DNA of 64,000 nt from Cranoglanis bouderius (lineage: Eukaryota; Chordata; Actinopteri; Siluriformes; Cranoglanididae), in assembly GCA_023630585.1 (NCBI GenBank), contig CM042539.1, forward strand, positions 28,215,255-28,279,254, in the 5' to 3' direction. The position numbers and the translations under genes were made by a program. Of this stretch, positions 58,052 to 64,000 are shown piece by piece. Below the pieces are notes generated by a model. It worked only from the letters and a program-made list of their open reading frames with translations, was not told the DNA's origin and searched no databases. Position 1 is the stretch's first letter; each line of letters opens with the position of its first letter.

Positions 58052-61000
58052 ATGAAGACACTGTACTTGTTTATGCTCACGCTGTCTGGTATGAAACACT
58101 ATTTCACTCTTGGGTTTGAACTTTTTGCTGATTAATGTTGCAGTGTGTACCTTCAGTTATTGGATACTTTATTTAGTGCTTTAAAATATTAGTTAACTAT
58201 TAATTTGTGTCTGATCAAGAACTTGAATTAAGCTTCGTTAATGATGATGTAATAAGAATTACTGTGGTGTTTGACATTTCAAAACTTTAAATATCATCAG
58301 TGTACCTGTATGGTTCCCACCATGCCTATTCCTTATCTTAATAGTTTGCAAAGATTTTATGACATTTTATTGAGGAAATGTGCGCTAAATAAAATCATGT
58401 CAATCATTCAAGACCCGCTCAACTATCGACCAAAATTTTGCCATTTTATTAATGTTAATGGGTGTAGGAAATAAAATATGAAGAGAGTTCCACAGAAAAA
58501 AGATTAAAATAATATAACACACCCTGCACGACTCCTGCAATTCATCAGCTGTAACCTCGGCGTACCTGAGCTCAGAGTGTAGCTAACTGGCAACTAGCTT
58601 TCAATCAGAAACAGAAAAAAATGCATGATTCCGATTGGTTAATCCTGTTTCTCACCATAGCAGCTGGGAGCCAATAAAATGTGTGTTACGTGTCAGTGTG
58701 TTTGCATTTGTCTGCTCCCTCTCTGCTCCTGTTTTTTCCACTGTTTGTTTGCCCTTCTGTCTCTAGCTGTCTTCTCATAGGTGGAGCCCTGTGGCAATCA
58801 CCATTAACTGGTTCACAAGACCTGACCAATGGAAGGCAGGAGTCCGGCCAAAAGAGGCGGAGCTGTCCATTTAAAAGCAGCACATTGAAGCCCTTGTGTT
58901 AGTCTCTTGGCTCATTGTTAGCCTGTTGTTTTTGATTGTTGGCTTGTTTGTCGCCTTGTTTCCCTGCTACCCTCATACTAGCTCCCTTGGTTTGAGAACA
59001 GGTAAGATTGTGCGCGCACCTACGTCCCACCACGCAGGTGTATTGAATGTCTAGACACCCTAGGCTAGAGGGCAGGTGCCACCTTTGTATTTCTTGTTAG
59101 CTTAGCCTAGTGTAGTTAGTTAGTTTTGTGTTGTTATTTGCAGTCAGGTTAGCTACTTCAAATACAGCCTAGTGTAGTCTTGTTTTACTATGTTCATTTC
59201 TTTGGCACCATCCATGTTCTCTCTCTCGGGTGAGACTGGTTCCCCTTTTGTCCTTGTTTTGTGGTTGTTCTGTGCCTGTCCGTAAATGCTAGTCCTGGTA
59301 TATGTCATGAATAAAAGTGAAACCCTACCTCTACCCTCCTGTCCTACTCATATCCACTATCACCATAATCCAATCAAATTGCAGTTTTAATTGTTTATTG
59401 TTCTTACACTCACCCTTGACCTTACTTTCTGTGGGAACGTAACAATGTGATCAAATAAACTAAGGGACACTTTCGTTTGACGTCTGGGGTGGTAGAATAT
59501 GCAGGAATCATAATGATGACCTCATTATTGAGCAATTACTATGCAATGTGAACATTTATATAGTCAGCATGTATGCCGTGTTAACCGCTCATGAATAAGC
59601 ACTTGGAACCGACATAAAATAATTTAGTGGGGTTCAAACCTGAAATCCACCACCTCTCAGATACTTCTGAATTTTTCAATGAGCGCAGAATCATGCACAA
59701 ATAATGTAAAAAATAATTGTACATTGTGTAATGCACGATTATATAACATAACAGATATGATTTATCGGGTGATAGGGTTTGAAAGATAGAAAGTGTGTAC
59801 GTATCTCACACGCAGTGGTTACATACAGTATGTAACATACATGATGATAGGATGTAATGAGAGGTTTACATTAATGCACATGTTCTAACACTCATTCATT
59901 TTCACACAGGCGGCATTGTTCACTGACAAGAGTTTAATGAGAGATTTGATCAAAAAATAAAATAAAACTTCACTTGATTTTTCATCACATGTTTTGCAGG
60001 TGTTCTCACTCAGAGCAGTGAATGGGGTGTGAAATATCCCGATAAGCCGATCTGTGCTGTGAGAGGATTCGGTGTCTCCATTCTGTGTAGCTATTATTAT
60101 CCAACATCAAATCCCAATATTCAGGTGGCACAAATGCTTTGGTGCTCAATGAACACAAACACAGGAAGGTGTACAGACCCTCCGTATGTTTATAACAGCT
60201 CATCAATCACCAAGTCAGACTTTGAGTACGTTGGAGACAGCAAATCAGACTGCGGTTTATTAATCCGCAATGTACAGTTCAATTATTCTGGAGAGTACAA
60301 ATTCAGATTTATAACTGATAATCCCAGTGACAAATGGACAGGTGATCCTGGAGTGACTCTACAAGTTGCAGGTAAATTTTAATGATTAAAATAAAAATCC
60401 AAATGATTGTTACTATTGTTATTATACAAATTATTTGTATACCTTACTTTCTTTACTGGATTATTCTGTAAATCTTGCAAATGTATTCTTTTTTAAATCA
60501 GGTTCAGTATTTATTTATTTGTTTGATTGTTTGTTTATTTAATTGATCTATTTGAATATCCTGCTAGCCAATTGATCTATCAATAAAGGCTTTAAGTCAA
60601 TAGGTACATAAATTTGGACTTATATTAGTGAGGAATGATTGAGTCTTGTTTGATACTTTATGGCTCCACCATATTATAATTATTAACACCCCCTCAGTCC
60701 TGATTCACTGACGTGGAGTCTTTCCTGCTCTCTGAAAAAGATTTAAAGGTGTCACTAATCAGGCTCAGTGGAAACGGAACCCTTAAACCAGGAGACTCGT
60801 TAAATCTGACGTGTGATGTGAACTGCACACACAGTTCCTCACAGTTCGTGTGGTCTAAGAACAACGAGCGGTTAAATACATCAGGACCCGTTCTTCACTT
60901 TCCTGCTCTAACCGTGAGGGATTCTGGGAGTTACACCTGCACTTGGGAAACCAACATGACGTCAGGATCTGAAACCATCAGCCTTCATGTCGAGGGTGGG

Positions 61001-62571
61001 TCCATCTGCTCACAACATTCCTGAAGTTTTAATATCAGACTGTCTCTAATGATTTCTAAATCATGACATGCCCTTACACTCCTGTAGAAAGTGACGTGTT
61101 TAGTTACTTAATGTTGACTTCTTTTCTTTTTTGAAGATTTTGCTCAATGGCAAATCTGGATCATTATTTTGGTGATTGGTGCCATGATTTTGGTGATCGT
61201 GGCAGCTGTAATATACCACCAGAGGTAAGACTTGGCATATGTGGCTAAACTTGGACAAAATTATTGGTGACACTGATTTGTGTAAATCAGAATCATAGAG
61301 TTAATTTACTTAAAAAAAAAAAAGTATATTCTAAAAGCTGTACCTGTAAACTGTTTGTTTCTGCTTCCATTAGGAAGAGAGTAGAAGCTCAAGAAGAAAA
61401 CAGTGGGAAAAGTGCAGAGAAAGCACAGGTATGACCTTTAAAAAGGTGGATGGTAACACAAGAGGGAGATTTTATTAAACAAAACAAAAAAATGATAAAC
61501 ATTTATTATTTATTGAATAAAGATATTTAAAACAATTTAAACATGAATTAGCTTTCAATCATGTTTTGCATAGTTCACGATTGGTTGAACTCGACTGAGT
61601 TCTTGATACACCTGGCGGGCAGGTGGGCTTTCGCTCTATTATTTGATTGGATGGGGGAAATTGATGTGGGTGCGAGCCTGATGGACGTAATACTTCCAAG
61701 TTCGGCATCACATCTGCTTTAGCTAGCAAGTTGTCCTGGTACTAAAAAATACATGCAAGTAATTAGAAGTAGAATCTTAATACACACACAAGAATTGTGC
61801 AACTAATAATTACGTTGTAAGCTGACAGTGTAAAAGTAAGTTCGCTATTTTTCTTGGGTGTTTTGATTGGTCTGCTGTATGACCTTGCTAGGTGTTGTGA
61901 AAATATTTTATATAATGTTTTGGTCATTCTGATTTCTATTTGTGATGCATGTGCACATCAGTGCATTGTTGAAGTGTAAATTAAGTGCATTTCCAATTCT
62001 AATCACAGTCCCCAAGTATGTTATGTAATTTTTTTTTTTTTAAAGAGCAAAACGAGTAGTGTGGTAAGGTAGAATGGTTGGTGACCACCACCTATTTTTG
62101 TCCCCACCACTTTGATGCCAATGACAGGAACACTTTAGAAGTGATGGTGATAACTGTACTTCTTATTTTAGCAGGTTGGAGAAAACACACACGATAAACA
62201 GACAAAATCACAGCTAAACAACGTTCCTCAACTGGATGATGAAACATTGCACAAGGAGGAAGTTACTTATGCGACTGTGTGTGTCAAAGACACAGAACTA
62301 AAGCAAGGGTATGTGCTAATACAGTCACATACTAATCACCTAAATCATACGATTCAGTATAAGCTGTTACAGAAAACTGTGATAGATTGGATTCAGATTA
62401 ATTGAGAATTGTAAAAGTCTGCTAAGTTCAGAAGTCACAATGCTGTTAAATATGATATTTAACACTTAACAAATAACGTGTGTGTTTTGTGGCTTGGGTT
62501 TCAGGCGTGTCCACACTGAGCAACAGAAGGAGGATGACAGTGTTATCTACAGCACTGTCAAAAACACCTGA
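58052..62571 (+). CDS. Siglec/CD22-like inhibitory receptor F, complete, two ITIMs
   Basis: Seven exons: 58052-58088, 60000-60371, 60741-60995, 61137-61224, 61374-61428, 62175-62308 and 62505-62571 (TGA); phases 1,1,1,2,0,2; 335 aa. Signal peptide MKTLYLFMLTLSG; V-set domain with Cys31, 42, 61, 70 and 97, Trp21, Arg115 (YKFRF) and Trp125; second Ig domain (TCDVNC, DSGSYTC); membrane helix at about 229-248 (WIIILVIGAMILVIVAAVI). The tail carries two canonical ITIMs: VTYATV (Tyr301) and VIYSTV (Tyr329), 28 residues apart. ITIMs recruit SHP-type phosphatases, so an inhibitory role is expected from family knowledge. Exon 6 has a tandem TAG/CAG acceptor (62169-62174). This is the only seven-exon copy here without a visible defect and serves as the cluster's reference structure. 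Confidence 0.88.
58684..59444 (+). mobile_element. Solo LTR, 761 bp, in F intron 1
   Basis: Starts TGTTACG and ends CGTAACA (terminal inverted repeat, TG...CA). Flanked by the 5-bp duplication ATGTG (58679-58683 and 59445-59449). A polyadenylation signal AATAAA is at 59310. No internal region remains. Confidence 0.88.
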
Positions 62572-62589
62572 TCACATTTTTACATCTCA

Positions 62590-62770
62590 TTCAACAAGTC
62601 TAACCAGAATAAATTCACCCTGAATGGGACAGTAGTCCATTGCAGGGCACCATGTACACAATCATTCACATCCAAGAGCAATTTAGCGTAGCCAGTCTGC
62701 CTACTGGCATGTTTTTCTGAAGGTGGGAAGAAACTGGAGAACCTTGAGGAAACCCACATTAACACAAGGA
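62590..62770. repeat. Dispersed teleost repeat, copy 2
   Basis: Matches 2385-2575 through gcaatttagcgtagccagtc and aactggagaaccttgagga. It sits directly after the stop codon of F, so it is probably transcribed in the 3' UTR. Confidence 0.7.
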
Positions 62771-63369
62771 GATCATGCTGCCTTTTCTCCCTAAAGATTT
62801 ATAAATTCTGATGATCTGTGACCGTTAATGTAAATGCTTGTCTAAAACACAAAAATGCAGTGTATTTTTAAGTTAAAAGTTTTTTTTTTTACCATAGTAC
62901 AGGTATAATCTTGTGTTTTGTTTATTGTTTAGAGAAAATAGTAAATGTTACATCAACATATCTTATAAATCACTATATCTTTGGACACATGTCTTTCTTC
63001 AAACGGTTCTTTTAGTTTCACGTATTATTGATATGATTGTGATTACTTCTGAGCTGTAGTCACTTACTGCTTTTATCACAGGAGAAGCAACACCACAGCT
63101 CTGTTTCTGACACTGTATGTTGTAAATGCACTGCCTAATCACTGGATTTTTGCCAACTCTGCACCTGTAAATAAATAACACCCTGCACCTAAGTGCTACT
63201 ACGAGCTGGGTCATCATTTGAACACCCAACTGAACACTGTACTTCCATATTTGGATAAAAACTACACACGCATACCAACTGTACACCTGTACCAACATGA
63301 CAGATCAGGCTGATCCTTCAAATCTGGCCCACCAGAGATATTCAACCTGAAAGACCTGATGTCACAGAT
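62771..63369. other. Downstream flank of F
   Basis: No gene recognised. It probably contains the rest of the F 3' UTR. Confidence 0.4.
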
Positions 63370-63903
63370 GTACTAGAGTTCAGGACATAACATGTTGAAA
63401 TGCACCTTAATGTCAGACCACATGTTACTCACTGATAATGAGGGAAATATTTGATTTTTCTACAGTGGTAAACTCCAAATCTACTGCTTCACCAGAATGA
63501 AGAACTCATTCCACATTGATGTTTTACAAATCTGAGCAGAATTTTACTGGATCATGCTCTCGTGTGGCTTCTCCATGCGGGGGTGTCCCGGCCCATCCAC
63601 CACTGGCTATATCATGTAACATGCTGCTGTATCAACAGTAACAAAAGTGTTTTAGTGATTATTGATTAAGCCCACTCATCTTACCAGTCATTATCAAATT
63701 TTACTCCCTCATTACCTTATCTCTCTCACCTGGGTGTGTTTTGACACTAGTTTTACCTGGCAGACACATTACTGGAATTGCGTGTGTATACTTCTTCTTT
63801 TGGACATTTTTTAGGAACAACATTTAGTTCTGACTTCTCATTTATTTATCAATGAGCTAAGCTTATCAGCACACACACACACAAACACACACACAATCTC
63901 GCT

Positions 63904-63939
<36 letters not shown>

Positions 63940-64000
63940 ATCTCGCTCACACATACAATCTCGCTCACACACACACACACACACACAATCTCGCACAAAC
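63370..64000 (+). promoter_or_regulatory. 5' flank of the next receptor copy (G)
   Basis: Third copy of the promoter block found upstream of A and B, from catgttgaaatgcacctta to the CA-rich tract. It contains TCAATGAGCTAAG at 63849-63861. The first exon would be expected just beyond the window. The CA tract here is interspersed with caatctcgctca units. Confidence 0.65.

Overview
The window looks like a teleost fish chromosome; an otophysan such as a catfish is plausible, but the sequence alone does not fix the species. Evidence: GT-AG exons of phase-1 immunoglobulin domains, long CA/GT microsatellites, and a dense load of fish-type transposons (Tc1/mariner, RTE, L2/CR1-like and I/Nimb-like LINEs, Ty3/gypsy and a large gag-only LTR element). 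I saw no prokaryotic operon structure, rRNA, CRISPR array or complete tRNA gene.

The host content is a young tandem and partly inverted cluster of Siglec/CD22-like receptor genes. I label the copies Z, A, B, C, C', D, E, F and G from left to right. The template is: a short signal-peptide exon (phase 1), a V-set exon of about 372 nt, a second Ig-domain exon of 255 nt, a transmembrane exon, then one to three tail exons with tyrosine motifs. Z is present only as a 3' flank (1-485). A (4499-6266) has signal peptide and both Ig domains but no recognisable membrane or tail exons before the next copy. B (7026-12104) is a wreck carrying a frameshifted signal exon, a gypsy insertion beside its splice donor and chimeric V exons. 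C is an orphan first exon (14094) downstream of a V pseudoexon (13118-13305). C' (20738-22691, +) is a complete 5-exon gene of 275 aa. D (32450-27518, -) is a complete 5-exon gene of 382 aa whose tail is nine tandem 13-residue tyrosine repeats. E (46041-54250) is a 7-exon gene with at least three disabling lesions. F (58052-62571) is a complete 7-exon gene of 335 aa with two canonical ITIMs. G is only its 5' flank at the right edge (63370-64000).

The rest is mostly mobile DNA. Insertions that can be delimited by target-site duplications are: a TTAA-flanked MITE (486-1261); a gypsy element (7069-11404, GGTAT) with a MITE nested in its LTR; a near full-length RTE LINE (14230-17371, 19-bp duplication); solo LTRs at 23407-23702 (CACGT) and 58684-59444 (ATGTG); a Tc1 with long inverted repeats (29402-30817); an 8.2-kb LTR element with a single 577-aa gag ORF (35500-43706, GTAT); and a Tc1 with an uninterrupted 319-aa transposase ORF (43738-45239).

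The genes read as a paired inhibitory/activating receptor array. The ectodomains keep the Siglec cysteine pattern and, in A, D and F, the Trp/Arg/Trp set that contacts sialic acid in sialoadhesin. The tails have diverged: F has two ITIMs, C' has only non-canonical tyrosine motifs, E has lost its terminal ITIM by frameshift, and D appears to have amplified the terminal tyrosine motif into a nine-fold array of YxN (Grb2 SH2-type) sites. Seven 5' flanks share a short motif, TCARTGAGCTMAG or a one-base variant, upstream of the start codon. All exon boundaries were read by eye from splice signals and phase; none has transcript support here.
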